Below are positions 1 through 9,336 of a stretch of 64,000 nucleotides of DNA, piece by piece (position 1 is the first letter of the stretch; every line of letters starts with the position of its first letter). Source of the stretch: Anaeromonas frigoriresistens (lineage in GTDB: Bacteria > Bacillota > Clostridia > Tissierellales > SIT17); NCBI RefSeq assembly GCF_016820655.1, contig NZ_WSFT01000039.1, forward strand, positions 89,976-153,975, read 5' to 3'. The notes under the pieces were generated by a model. That model saw nothing but the letters and a program-made list of their open reading frames with translations, had not been told where the DNA came from and did not search any database. The translations under genes were made by a program, and so were the position numbers.

Positions 1-417
1 ATATCCATAAACTATTCCATAAGGTATTAAATATGAGAAGAATGTGAAAAGTAGATTCCACCTTGGATAATAAATTATTTTTCCGGAAAGAAGAAATACA
101 GCTTCTAAAGCTGTTGCAATCAAAGAAAGTATTATTAAGATTAAAAAAGGAGATAATTTTTTATGGTTTCTGGCCAGGTAGATAAAAAATACTCCTATCA
201 AAGAAAAATAGCCTAAGTCAAAGGGTAAAGCAGCGAAACTGTGCCATTTAACGGGTGTAAGAGTCCAGAATTTTAAATAAAAGCCAAAAGCATTAACGGT
301 ATGAGCTATAAGGCTAGAAAAAGGAAAAATAAATAATACTACCTTTTTATCCTTCCTATATATTAAATACATTAAAATCCAACTAAATCCTAATCCAAAT
401 ACATAGTTAAAAACCAT
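1..417 (-). CDS. Integral membrane protein, 3' end outside the window
   Basis: An open frame runs on the minus strand from an ATG at 415-417 to the window edge without a stop (139 codons). The product is very hydrophobic, with about four membrane segments separated by short charged loops (RRKDKK-like and ARNHKK-like). A GAGGA lies almost against the ATG and a GGAAG about ten bases upstream. The hydrophobic pattern resembles the clostridial CBO0543-type small membrane proteins, but I recognise no diagnostic motif, so the family is a guess. No function is assigned. It is divergent from the deacetylase gene at 629. Confidence 0.6.
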   Translation of the reverse strand, partial: MVFNYVFGLGFSWILMYLIYRKDKKVVLFIFPFSSLIAHTVNAFGFYLKFWTLTPVKWHSFAALPFDLGYFSLIGVFFIYLARNHKKLSPFLILIILSLIATALEAVFLLSGKIIYYPRWNLLFTFFSYLIPYGIVYGY

Positions 418-628
418 TCCTCAAGCTTCCTTTCTTTAATAAATAATATTATTTCTATTAATTAGTATAAGTAAGTTTATATAAAAATATTTTTATTCTT
501 CATAGTGATTCAATTAGTTGTAATATAAACTTAACCTTAATCTAGTAAGACGTGGGTATAACTGTAATATAGATGTTTTATCAAAGTTCTTTATATATGA
601 ATATCATATTATAAAGGAGATGAAACTG

Positions 629-1825
629 ATGGATAGTAAGAAAAAAATTATAATTGGTGTAGTATCAATTATATTTATAATATTAGTGGTTTTGATAATA
701 TCCATAGCATTAAAAGCCAATATATTATCTACTTTTCTAAATAAAGAAAATATTGATCCAATAGAATCTGAAACTATAGATACAGTAAAAGATGATAAAC
801 ATCCCGGTGAAGAATCAGCAGATATTACTAATCCAAACTTAGACACTGAAATTGAAGATGAAAAAGAAAATAATATAGAAACCTCTAAAGAAGAATTAAC
901 CGCAAATAATCCTAAAGAATACACAGATAAACAAGAGTCGGATAACTCTCAAGAAGATGAACCAAATAAGGAAGAAGAATTAGAAAATCCAACTCACTCT
1001 GAACCTAAAGAAAAAGATATAGTTATATATGTAGGTCAAAAATTAAATATTCCCGGTAGTGGACAAGCAACTACAAATCAACCAGCTAAAGTTGTAAGTA
1101 GTGGTATAAACACAATCTATGATAAACAAATAGCATTGACATTTGATGCAGGTTGGATATATGAACCTACTATAGATATATTAAATGTCTTAGATAAATA
1201 CAATGTAAAATCTACTTTTTTCTTAAGAGGATATTGGGTTAAAGATCATACAGATTTAGCTAAAGAAATAATAAGAAAAGGACATATAATAGAGAATCAT
1301 TCACTAACTCACCCACATATGAGAGAAATGAGTGAAGAACAAATTAGAAATGAGATAAGAGAAACTGCTAGAATAATTAAAGAAAACGTTAATAAAAAAT
1401 CTTATCTATTCAGACCTCCCTTTGGTGAATATGATGATAGAGTTTTAAAAGTATTAGGTGAAGAAGGTTATTCTTATGCCGTCATGTGGAGTATAGATAC
1501 CCATGACTGGGCAGAAGAAATAAGGGGTAACAAGGTTACTACTCAATATATTATAGATAGAGTTTTAAATAATGCAAACCACAAAGGGATAATACTAATG
1601 CATATAGGACATCAAAAAACAGTGGAGGCATTACCGGAAATAATAGAAGGACTAAAGTCAAGGGGATATACCTTAACTACAGTAAATGAAATGTTAAAAA
1701 AGACAACTAATACTGATATAAAAGATAAAATATATATAGTTAAAAAAGGAGATACTTTATATAGTATTTCAAAAAGATATAACATAACAGTAGAAGAAAT
1801 AGTAGAATTAAATAATCTAGAATAA
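629..1825 (+). CDS. Membrane-anchored polysaccharide deacetylase with C-terminal LysM
   Basis: Predicted carbohydrate esterase 4 enzyme that removes N-acetyl groups from cell-wall glycan outside the cell. The 398-residue protein has an N-terminal membrane anchor (about residues 6-28), a long acidic spacer, a NodB domain (about 166-350) and one LysM repeat at the end (about 368-398). Visible NodB motifs are TFDAGW, HSLTHPHM (metal histidines), RPPFGEYD and LMHIG. The usual second Asp of TFDD is Ala, as in some PdaA-type enzymes. I chose ATG 629 because AAAGGAG at 613-619 is well spaced for it; ATG 620 lies inside that site. Substrate, peptidoglycan or another glycan, is not shown by sequence. 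Confidence 0.9.
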   Translation: MDSKKKIIIGVVSIIFIILVVLIISIALKANILSTFLNKENIDPIESETIDTVKDDKHPGEESADITNPNLDTEIEDEKENNIETSKEELTANNPKEYTDKQESDNSQEDEPNKEEELENPTHSEPKEKDIVIYVGQKLNIPGSGQATTNQPAKVVSSGINTIYDKQIALTFDAGWIYEPTIDILNVLDKYNVKSTFFLRGYWVKDHTDLAKEIIRKGHIIENHSLTHPHMREMSEEQIRNEIRETARIIKENVNKKSYLFRPPFGEYDDRVLKVLGEEGYSYAVMWSIDTHDWAEEIRGNKVTTQYIIDRVLNNANHKGIILMHIGHQKTVEALPEIIEGLKSRGYTLTTVNEMLKKTTNTDIKDKIYIVKKGDTLYSISKRYNITVEEIVELNNLE

Positions 1826-1826
1826 A

Positions 1827-1865
1827 AAATGCCTTCTAAATTTATATTTGGAAGGCATTTACTTA
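1827..1865 (+). terminator. Intrinsic terminator behind the deacetylase gene
   Basis: The arms AAATGCCTTC and GAAGGCATTT form a 10-bp stem just after the stop codon, with an A-run before and a T-rich stretch after it, so it could work in both directions. Confidence 0.75.
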
Positions 1866-2041
1866 TATGTATCTTTAAAAATGATTTTACTTTTATAAAT
1901 AAATAAAGGTAATGTAAATTGGAATGGAGAAATCAATAAACTAGAGTATTTACTTCAGTAGAAAAAATAATCAAGAAAAATAAAGAGTTAGAAGAGAAAG
2001 TTAAAATATTTATAATTTAAATAGAGGGAGTGCTTAATTAT

Positions 2042-3283
2042 ATGAAGAGTAATAAAGAGCATAAAATATTACAACCTAAGTATTGTGATAAGTTTCGGTG
2101 TAATCCAATAAAATGTGAAGAAAGTTGTTGTGAAAGATGGAAAATAATTATTGATAAAAATACATACAAAAAATACATCAATAGTGAAAATGAAGTAATC
2201 AAAAAGATTGTAGAAAAAGGTCTTTCTAGAAACGAAAAATCTATGAATGGCGATGACTTTGCAATTGTTAACCTTAATAGTGAAATGATGTGTCCATTTT
2301 TAAATCAGCATAATCTCTGTGAGATTTTCATCAATATGGGGGAAAATAGTTTATCAAAAACCTGTAAAAGTTATCCTAGAGCAATTGTATTAATGGAGGA
2401 TGAAATAGAACGAGGATTAGAATTGTCTTGTTCCGTTGCTGCTGAACTAGCTTTATTAAATGACAAAGGAATTGAACTTGAGGAGATTAGAGATATCATA
2501 GAATTTGATGATTTATATGTAGTTTCCCCTCTTACTAAAGACTTGGAGCAAGTAGAAATGATTAAAGAAATAAGAACCCAAATTATTAATATCTTACAAA
2601 CACGATCCATTAAGTTAAGTGAAAGGTTAGAATTTATAGGTTATTTCTTGAATGAAATAGTAAGTGATATTGATTTTTCAAGAAAGTATAATGAAGAATC
2701 ACTATCTAAGATTAAAGAGGTAAATATTCTCCATGATGTAGAAAAATTAAAATCTACAAAAAAAGAATTTCAATTTAAAAATAACTATCAGTTCCACCAT
2801 TTAAATACTATACTTTCAATGAAGTTTAAAGAAGGAGACAGTGTAAGTTTCTTTTCTAAGAGATATATAGAGTGCTTGATGCAAGTATTGGATGTGTTTT
2901 CCGAAGTAAAAGATAAGAACTTAGAAAACCATTATAAGATAAATTATGAAAAATATCTAAAACCTTACTTAGAGGAAAAATCCTATATTTTAGAAAATTA
3001 TCTTGTTAATCATGTTTTTATTTACAGTAGTGAACTCTTTAACTTAAATAACATTTGGAATTCATACTTGAAACTATGTGTCATTTATGGGTTGCTTAAA
3101 TTAAATTTAATAGGACTAGCTACTTATCATAAAGGAATGAATGATGATTTAGCACTTAAACTTATTCAGTCATTAACAAAAACTTTTATACAAGATAAGA
3201 CCTATTGGCAGTCCGTGATTAAATATTTAGAAAAAGAAAAATTAGTTGAACTTAATAAGTTGATAACACTTTATGTAGATTAA
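2042..3283 (+). CDS. fliB: Flagellin lysine-N-methylase, FliB family
   Basis: FliB proteins methylate lysines of flagellin. This 413-residue protein has the family's N-terminal cysteine cluster (CNPIKCEESCCERW, about residues 20-33) and a second one near residues 83-107 (CPFLNQHNLC and KTCKSYPR), a pattern that suggests metal or Fe-S binding. Length fits the family. A GAGGGAG at 2024-2030 is well placed for ATG 2042; GTG 2030 overlaps that site and is less likely. No flagellin or other motility gene is in the window, so it stands alone and its substrate cannot be read from context. Confidence 0.82.
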   Translation: MKSNKEHKILQPKYCDKFRCNPIKCEESCCERWKIIIDKNTYKKYINSENEVIKKIVEKGLSRNEKSMNGDDFAIVNLNSEMMCPFLNQHNLCEIFINMGENSLSKTCKSYPRAIVLMEDEIERGLELSCSVAAELALLNDKGIELEEIRDIIEFDDLYVVSPLTKDLEQVEMIKEIRTQIINILQTRSIKLSERLEFIGYFLNEIVSDIDFSRKYNEESLSKIKEVNILHDVEKLKSTKKEFQFKNNYQFHHLNTILSMKFKEGDSVSFFSKRYIECLMQVLDVFSEVKDKNLENHYKINYEKYLKPYLEEKSYILENYLVNHVFIYSSELFNLNNIWNSYLKLCVIYGLLKLNLIGLATYHKGMNDDLALKLIQSLTKTFIQDKTYWQSVIKYLEKEKLVELNKLITLYVD

Positions 3284-3290
3284 TCTATGG

Positions 3291-3419
3291 ATAATAGAAA
3301 ATAGAGTAGATCTTATATATGATCTAACCACCACGGGAAAAGATGGAGATGATATTATTAGAGTAATAGAATCTACGCATGGTGTCATGAATATAAAATT
3401 GTCGGAAGAATTACTGTAA
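3291..3419 (+). pseudogene. Decayed 3' end of an unknown gene
   Basis: A 43-codon open stretch ending in TAA at 3417-3419 has protein-like composition (for example DLTTTGKDGDD and GVMNIKLSEELL), but it has no start codon with a ribosome site and runs back into the 3' end of fliB. It looks like the tail of a lost gene. I do not recognise the family. Confidence 0.3.
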
Positions 3420-3834
3420 CTCCTTACAGGTAAAAAATTAGAAGATCTATAAGTAAATATATTCAAAAATGATTACATAATAGTTTGAATAAGAGATAAA
3501 ATAATTATCTTAATCTATCATGTATTAAATTCACTCTCGGATTTTACTTAACTTTAAAAAATTTGATGAAAAGCAAATCATATTTTGACAAATATTACTC
3601 TGATATTATAGTCATCTAAATTTATTTAATCATAACAAATCCCTATATTATCATACTCTGCTTCAATAAATGCTTATAAAGGCTCGTTTTGAATAACATA
3701 TTTTTTGTTTATAATATCAAAAAATATACAAAAGAATAATTTCCTAGGAAATAATGTTGAGAAAGCAAGAAAAAGAGAGAGGTTATGATTAACATAAAAT
3801 ACGTAACAAAAAAACCTTTTATTCTTTTTGAATA
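3420..3834. other. Gene-free AT-rich stretch
   Basis: No open frame with a credible start, no clear terminator and no repeat found. The stretch leads into the promoter at 3835. Confidence 0.5.
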
Positions 3835-3863
3835 TTGACATAATTATCAATTTAATATATTAT
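3835..3863 (+). promoter_or_regulatory. Strong sigma-A-type promoter for the structured leader
   Basis: TTGACA at 3835-3840 and TATTAT at 3858-3863 are separated by exactly 17 bases. Transcription would begin near 3870, about 310 bases before the methyltransferase start codon. Confidence 0.75.
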
Positions 3864-3869
3864 CCAATT

Positions 3870-4118
3870 ATAGTAATATTGATTATGAAAGGTGGAATGC
3901 TATCCGGCAACACTTGATGTTAGCAAATCAAATAACATAAGTGAAGCGCGGAGATGAAGGGTAAAGTCTTAAATTGAATTTAATAGGAGAACAACACTGT
4001 TATTTTTAACAGTTAATTGTTATACCTAAATTTCAATTTAGATTTTAATCCTTTATCTCGCGGCATAGTTTGTACCTGTTATTAGGGGCCGTAGATTAAA
4101 GTCTATAGCTCCTTTTTT
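3870..4118 (+). ncRNA. Structured 5' leader RNA, candidate riboswitch or attenuator
   Basis: The transcript from the promoter at 3835 can fold into several strong helices. A hairpin pairs CACTTGATGTTA (3911-3922) with TAACATAAGTG (3933-3943). A long arm pairs CGCGGAGATGAAGG (3947-3960) with CCTTTATCTCGCG (4050-4062); inside it CTTAAATTGAATTTA pairs with TAAATTTCAATTTAG, and at the tip ACTGTTA pairs with TAACAGT. GGTG near 3891 may close the domain with TACC at 4072-4075. It ends in the terminator at 4085-4118. I compared it by eye with SAM, T-box, lysine, cobalamin, c-di-GMP, TPP, ZTP and ykkC consensus features and saw no match. A 10-codon frame (ATG 3886) lies at the 5' end but has no ribosome site. 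Confidence 0.6.
4085..4118 (+). terminator. Intrinsic terminator at the end of the leader
   Basis: GGGGC-GTAGA pairs with TCTAT-GCTCC around a short loop, followed by six T. It lies upstream of the methyltransferase start, the position expected for conditional termination. Confidence 0.8.
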
Positions 4119-4179
4119 ATATGCTTTTTTTCATAATTATATTGCTAAATAAAAATAGGAAAAGAGGAAAGTGAAAATA

Positions 4180-5001
4180 ATGTTAAATGGATTATTTAAA
4201 TATCTAAAGAAACCAGAATTGTATGCATCCAACACCTGTAAGTTTTGGGATGATGAACATATTTCAAAAGGAATGTTAGAGGCTCATTTGAATCCTCAAT
4301 GGGATGCAGCTAGTAGAAAAAATGATTTTATCCTGGAATCAGTAGAGTGGATTTCCAATATAGTGCCATCATCAAAATATAAAACACTTTTAGATTTAGG
4401 ATGTGGACCTGGTCTTTATGCTGAAAGATTTTTTGAAAAAGGATATCAGGTTACTGGTATAGATTTTGCCAAGAGATCAATTAATTATGCTAAGGAAAGG
4501 AATCAAGATATAAATTATCTTTATAAAAATTATTTAGATATTAATTATAAAAATGAATTCGATTTAGTGACATTGATTTACTGTGACTATGGAGTATTGT
4601 CCAGTGATAATAGAGAAATTTTATTAAAGAAAATTTATGACTCCTTAAAGAAGGGAGGGAAATTTATATTTGATGTTTTTACTATAAAGGAATTTGAAGA
4701 TAAGAAAGAGAATAATACATGGTATGTAAGTGAAAAAGGTGGATATTGGAAACCTGATAGACATATATGTCTAGAATCTCATTTTATTTATGAAGATGAT
4801 ATTAGATTAGATCAATATACAATAATTGATAAGTTTGGAAAGGTAGATATAATAAGAAATTGGTTTAAAGGATATACAAAGAGTACTATAATTGCAGAAA
4901 TCAAAAAAGCTGGTTTTAGTAAAATAGAATTATATTCAGATGTAACGGGTAAGCCATATTGTGAAGAACCTAAAACTATGTGTATTGTGGTTGAAAAATA
5001 A
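4180..5001 (+). CDS. Class I SAM-dependent methyltransferase
   Basis: A 273-residue methyltransferase with motif I LDLGCGPG near residue 70 and the following acidic strand end (GIDFAKRS). Substrate unknown; the fold is generic and the roughly 45-residue N-terminal extension is not diagnostic. AGAGGAAA at 4163-4170 fits ATG 4180; GTG 4171 abuts it and is unlikely. The gene lies behind a strong promoter and a terminator-ending leader and is followed after 35 bases by an acetyltransferase, so the two probably form one operon. A leader with terminator before a methyltransferase is the usual layout of drug-inducible resistance genes, but that role is inference. Confidence 0.85.
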   Translation: MLNGLFKYLKKPELYASNTCKFWDDEHISKGMLEAHLNPQWDAASRKNDFILESVEWISNIVPSSKYKTLLDLGCGPGLYAERFFEKGYQVTGIDFAKRSINYAKERNQDINYLYKNYLDINYKNEFDLVTLIYCDYGVLSSDNREILLKKIYDSLKKGGKFIFDVFTIKEFEDKKENNTWYVSEKGGYWKPDRHICLESHFIYEDDIRLDQYTIIDKFGKVDIIRNWFKGYTKSTIIAEIKKAGFSKIELYSDVTGKPYCEEPKTMCIVVEK

Positions 5002-5036
5002 AATAAATATTATAGATTATTTTAGGAGGGGTAATT

Positions 5037-5537
5037 TTGAAAATTTATGAAACTGATAGGTTATACCTTAGAACCTTAAACATAGAAGATATTGACTCTG
5101 TAATGAGCTTCTGGGGAGATGAAGAAGTTATGAAATATTGTGGAGGAGCAGGGAATAGAGAACAGGAGATGAAATCTCTCAAGTTTTACATAAATCTTCA
5201 AAAGGAAAAAGGACACTCTCCCTATGCAATAATTTTAAAAGAAAATAATGAAGTAATAGGGGTATGTGGATTTAATCCTCCTGATAATAATGAAGATATA
5301 GAATTAGTCTATCACTTTGCAAAAGGATACTGGGGAAAAGGATACGCAACTGAGGCAGCTATAGCTTGTGTGAATTATGCAAGAAAATATTTAAATAGGG
5401 ATACAATAGTTGCTTTTATCGATCCTTCAAATAAATCTTCTGAAAATATTTTAATAAAATTAGGTTTTATATTTAAAGGTGTGAAGTGGCATGGAGGAAG
5501 TAAGAATGAAGATCTGTATTTTGAACTCACTTTATAG
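5037..5537 (+). CDS. GNAT acetyltransferase, RimJ/RimL type
   Basis: A 166-residue GNAT protein. It starts like the RimJ/RimL group (TDRLYLRTL), has the acetyl-CoA loop in GYWGKGYATEAA near residues 99-110 and the C-terminal pattern NKSSENILIKLGF. The start is TTG 5037, placed a few bases behind GGAGGGG; no ATG fits. It probably shares the transcript with the methyltransferase. The acceptor could be a protein N-terminus or a small molecule such as a drug; sequence alone does not decide. Confidence 0.85.
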   Translation: MKIYETDRLYLRTLNIEDIDSVMSFWGDEEVMKYCGGAGNREQEMKSLKFYINLQKEKGHSPYAIILKENNEVIGVCGFNPPDNNEDIELVYHFAKGYWGKGYATEAAIACVNYARKYLNRDTIVAFIDPSNKSSENILIKLGFIFKGVKWHGGSKNEDLYFELTL

Positions 5538-5827
5538 TAGTATTAGGAGGCGAGAATATGTAAGATAATTTGTAGATAAGAAATTGAAAAAGATATTGAA
5601 AAGTTTATAAGTATAGGGATGAAAGATGACGAATCATTGACAGAATAATGTGATTTTTTATATAATTTTTATAATAAGGAATATAGTGTATGTAATTAGA
5701 TAGTAGTTTAAATATACTTTTATATTATATATAATACTTAGAATATTAAATATATAGTTGTAATAATTATAGTATTTATAGTAAACTAAGCGTATGGAAA
5801 AGTAGAATTATGGGAGTGTATATAATT
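5538..5827. other. Gene-free stretch at the left side of the transposon
   Basis: AGGAGG at about 5546 precedes an ATG directly followed by TAA, and a short protein-like frame (ISIGMKDDE, to about 5648) follows; both look like a dead small gene. The rest to 5800 is AT-rich with no gene. The left end of the Tn554-like element should lie here, but I cannot place it. Confidence 0.4.
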
Positions 5828-6944
5828 ATGGAAGTAGTAAAAGTAAAAACAGAAGAAGGAAAAGAGAGATACTTTGTAGCAGATGATAATGGATTACCTA
5901 TAGAGTCAATACTAAAGTTTATTAAGTTTAAGGATAATACTAATTATGCAAGAAATACATTAAGAATGTATTGCCAACATTTAAAACTATACTTTGAGTA
6001 CCTATAACAAAGAGAGTTGAATTTTCAAAAAGTAACTATTGATGATTTAGCATTATTTGTGAATTGGTTGCAAAATCCATATAAAAGTCTAAAGGTCATC
6101 CCTACACACCAAGTACAAACAGCAAGAAGTCCAAGAACAGTAAACATTATAGTAAATACTGTATTGGCATTTTATGATTATATACTAAGGCACGAGGAAT
6201 ATAGTAATAATATTTCTGACAGACTAAAGAAGTTTGTGGCTACACCAAGTAGAAACTTTAAAGGTTTCTTGTATGGAATAGCACATGAGCAAAAGAAAGT
6301 AACGAGCAACATATTAAAACTGAAAGTACCTAAGTCTAAGCCAAAGACATTATCAAAAGAAGAAATAGGGACACTTATAAGAGCCTGTAATAACCTTAGA
6401 GATAGGTTTCTATTAACATTGTTATATGAAACTGGCATGAGAATAGGCGAAGCCTTATCTTTGTGGATTGAGGACTTTGATATAAGCGATATGGTTATAG
6501 ATTTACAAGATAGAGGTGAACTTGAAAATAATGCTGAAATAAAGACAGTATAAAGTCCTCGAAGAATAGACATATCTCAAAACTTAGCAGATAAATTTAT
6601 GGAATATATAGCAGATTATCATACAGAAGAAGTTGAAACTAATCATATATTCATTAAGTTAAGTGAAGCAATAAATATAAACCTATGAATTATACTGATA
6701 CAGATAATTTATTTAGAACATTAAAGAAAAAGACAGATATATATGTTACTCCACATATGTTTAGACATAGTTCATTAACTTTATTAAGAATGGCAGGATG
6801 GCAACCTGAACTAGAGCAGGGCATAAAAACATTTATACTACTTTAAACACTTATATACACCCTTCTGACGAAGAAATAACGAAAGAGTTTAATAAAACTC
6901 AAACCAATTTAGACTTAAACATATACAACGAAGGGGATGAATAA
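5828..6944 (+). pseudogene. tnpA: Broken Tn554 TnpA-type tyrosine recombinase
   Basis: Tn554-family TnpA is the first of three proteins needed for site-specific transposition. The N-terminus (VKTEEGKERYFV, then NTLRMYCQHLKLYFEYL) and the core match that family. Catalytic parts are still visible: ETGMRIGEAL (first Arg), TPHMFRHSSLT (HxxR) and AGHKNIYTT with NTYIHP (last His and the Tyr). The frame is destroyed by in-frame TAA at 6005-6007 and 6551-6553 and by frameshifts near 6685 and 6820. ATG 5828 is chosen over ATG 5810 because GGGAG at 5812-5816 lies between them and the family-like sequence begins here. It cannot make an active enzyme. Confidence 0.85.
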
Positions 6945-6945
6945 A

Positions 6946-8913
6946 GTGAAGGATTTACAGATAATAAAAAGCAATAAGCAAAGTAAGTAGGATGAAATAA
7001 TCGAATATCTTAGTCAAGATAATAGATATTGATTAGAAAATGATAAATGGGATTTTGCAAAAGAGTTTTTCATTGCTAAATCTATAACAGTTGGGACATC
7101 TGGGTATTCAAGTGTTGATTTTTCTGATTTTGATAATAAATATATAAAAAACGAATTTAAGTTTTATGTATGTTATAGTTTTAAAAATAAACTTTTAAAG
7201 AACTCATATATTGCTAAGATTAGAAGTTCTTTAATATATATATCTATATTTTTCAATAAAAATTTTAATACTTTAAAGACACTTCAAGATATAAATATTA
7301 ATGAATTTAATATCAAATACAATAGTTATTTATTGAGTATCTCAAAATCTAAATCAGCCGAAATGTCAAGTGTATTCGGAACAATAGACTTTATCAAAGA
7401 TTTCTATGATGATAGAGAAGAAATTGAAAAAGATATATGGTATTCAAAAAATATTAAAGGTGCTAAAATACCTGCAAGTGGTTCAAGTCATGGTAATTAT
7501 AATTCAATTAATTTTACTGCTATACCTTTATATTATAGAGAAACTGTTAAAAGATATTTTAGAACAATAATTACTAAAAAAAGTTGGATGACTTGCAATA
7601 ATACACTTAAATATTTAAGTTATTTTTTTAATTATCTTTATTCAAATAAATATCAAGATGGTTGTATTGAAGATTTAAATAGAAATGATATAGAAAAATA
7701 TTTATACTATGTGTCAAATGACAGAAAAGATAAAAATAAAACGGAAAACTCTAAGTATATAAGTTTTGTTAGAACATTTTTAGAATATATTCAAATGGCT
7801 CAATATGATAAAGCACCAAAAAAAGAAGTATCATTTTTAATATTTCAAGATGACATTCCTAAAAGAGAACTAAACAAAGATGAAGTAAAAAAAGCAAAGT
7901 TTGTTCCAGAACCTATATTAAAACAATTAGATAATAATATCATGGATTTAGATAGACCACAATTCATACCTATTTATATTCTTCTTCGTGAAACTGGATG
8001 GAGAGGTACGGATATATTAAACCTTAGATATGATAATTGCTTAGAGCAGATATGGAATAGTAAAGAAGAGAAATATAACTATTACCTTTGTGGTGAAATA
8101 ACTAAAACAGGTATATCACAACTTAAAATTCCGATAAGAGATAAAGTTGCAGAAATGATTCAAAAATCTATTGATAAAGCAAAAGAACTAAGCACAGAAG
8201 AAAATAATCCTAAGAAGCATTTATTCAATACTTATGAAGGTAAATTAAAAGGCAAACCATTGGCGAAAGCCACACTTTTAGCAACGATTAAGAGGCTAAT
8301 AGTTCAAAAAGATATTAGAGATGCTAACGGTAAATTATACCACTTTAGGCTTCATTCATTAAGACATACAAGAGCCAAAGAATATGTAGAACAAGGTATG
8401 GGAATAAGCGTTATACAACAGATTTTAGGACATCAAAGTTTACAAATGACAGTTCATTATGCTACTGTATCGGAAAATGTATTATATGAGAAATGGAAGA
8501 ATACAGAGGACTTAGAATTGTTTAAAGTTGATACTACAACTAATGAACTTGTTGAAGTAGATACATCTTCTACCGAAGGTGAAAATCTCATTAGATATGA
8601 ATATGTAAAAAAGAATTTAGATGCCGTTAGAGTTCCATTTGGAGTATGCTTTAAAGCCTCTAAATTACCTTGTAAGCAACAGATGAACCATTGTTTAACC
8701 TGTGCAAGTTTCTGTACTACGGTTGAAAATATACCTGAATATGAAGAAGAAATTGAAAAGGTTAGGCAACAAATCGAAATAAGTGATAGATGTGGCAGAG
8801 AACTTTGGGCAGAGAAAAATAAACAGTATTTAAATATATTAGAGCAAACATTGGGAAAAGTTAAAGAACATAAATTAGTTCATAAAAATGGAAAGTCAAG
8901 GGAGGAGTTATAA
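6946..8913 (+). pseudogene. tnpB: Tn554 TnpB-type recombinase with two early stop codons
   Basis: Second Tn554-type tyrosine recombinase. From GTG 6946 the frame is continuous to 8913 except for TAG at codon 15 and TGA at codon 29, so the full product would be about 655 residues, near the size of Tn554 TnpB. The downstream part (7333-8913, 526 codons from a TTG) is undamaged and keeps ETGWRGTDIL, HSLRHTRAKEY, LGHQSLQMTVHYA and the C-terminal cysteine cluster (CFKASKLPCKQQMNHC and CASFC). It starts one base behind tnpA's stop and overlaps tnpC by one base. A truncated protein from an internal start could be made, but without the N-terminal domain. Confidence 0.8.
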
Positions 8914-9290
8914 TGGCAGACCATACTGAAGGACTTAAAAGATATGCAAAACAGAAAACACAATTAACTTTAGAAAAATTAGATAAAGCCATTAGAGAAC
9001 TTTCTTTGAATGAAGAAAAAATTAACTTTAATAGTGTATCTAATTTAAGTGGAGTTTCCAAGACTTTTCTTTATAACAACGAAGAAGTTAAGAAAAGAAT
9101 TGAAAAACTTAGAGATAAACAGACGAGTAAAACTATGAATAAAAGAGCCAAATATGATAAAACTGCTAAAGCAAAAGATATTATTATAATGTCAAAAGAT
9201 AAAAAAATTAAAGAATTAGAAGAAGAAAACAAGAAACTTAAAGAGCAATTAGAGATTATTAGAGGTAAATTATATGAAAATTTAAAATAA
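8913..9290 (+). CDS. tnpC: Tn554 TnpC-type transposition accessory protein
   Basis: A 125-residue, very basic protein ending in a coiled coil (roughly residues 80-120, rich in Lys, Glu and Leu). Length and position match TnpC of Tn554, which influences orientation and frequency of transposition. An N-terminal helical part (LSLNEEKINFNSVSNLSGVSKTFLY) looks like a DNA-binding helix-turn-helix. The start codon overlaps the tnpB stop (TAATG), so translation is coupled. Unlike its two partners this gene is undamaged. Confidence 0.75.
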   Translation: MADHTEGLKRYAKQKTQLTLEKLDKAIRELSLNEEKINFNSVSNLSGVSKTFLYNNEEVKKRIEKLRDKQTSKTMNKRAKYDKTAKAKDIIIMSKDKKIKELEEENKKLKEQLEIIRGKLYENLK

Positions 9291-9336
9291 CAGTAGTTCG
9301 TAATAGTAGAATATGACACACAAAGGAGAGATTTAA

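Noticed and set aside
1940..2020. Helical 20-codon frame before fliB
   Set aside because: No start or ribosome site and a stop just upstream; at best the end of a lost gene.
3886..3918. Ten-codon leader peptide at the start of the structured RNA
   Set aside because: No ribosome binding site and only about 16 bases from the predicted transcript start; kept only as a remark.
3870..4118. T-box or SAM riboswitch in front of the methyltransferase
   Set aside because: GGTGGAAT and CCGGCAAC resemble pieces of these classes, but the T-box TGGNACCGCG core and the SAM-I junction sequences are absent, and the helices do not fit.
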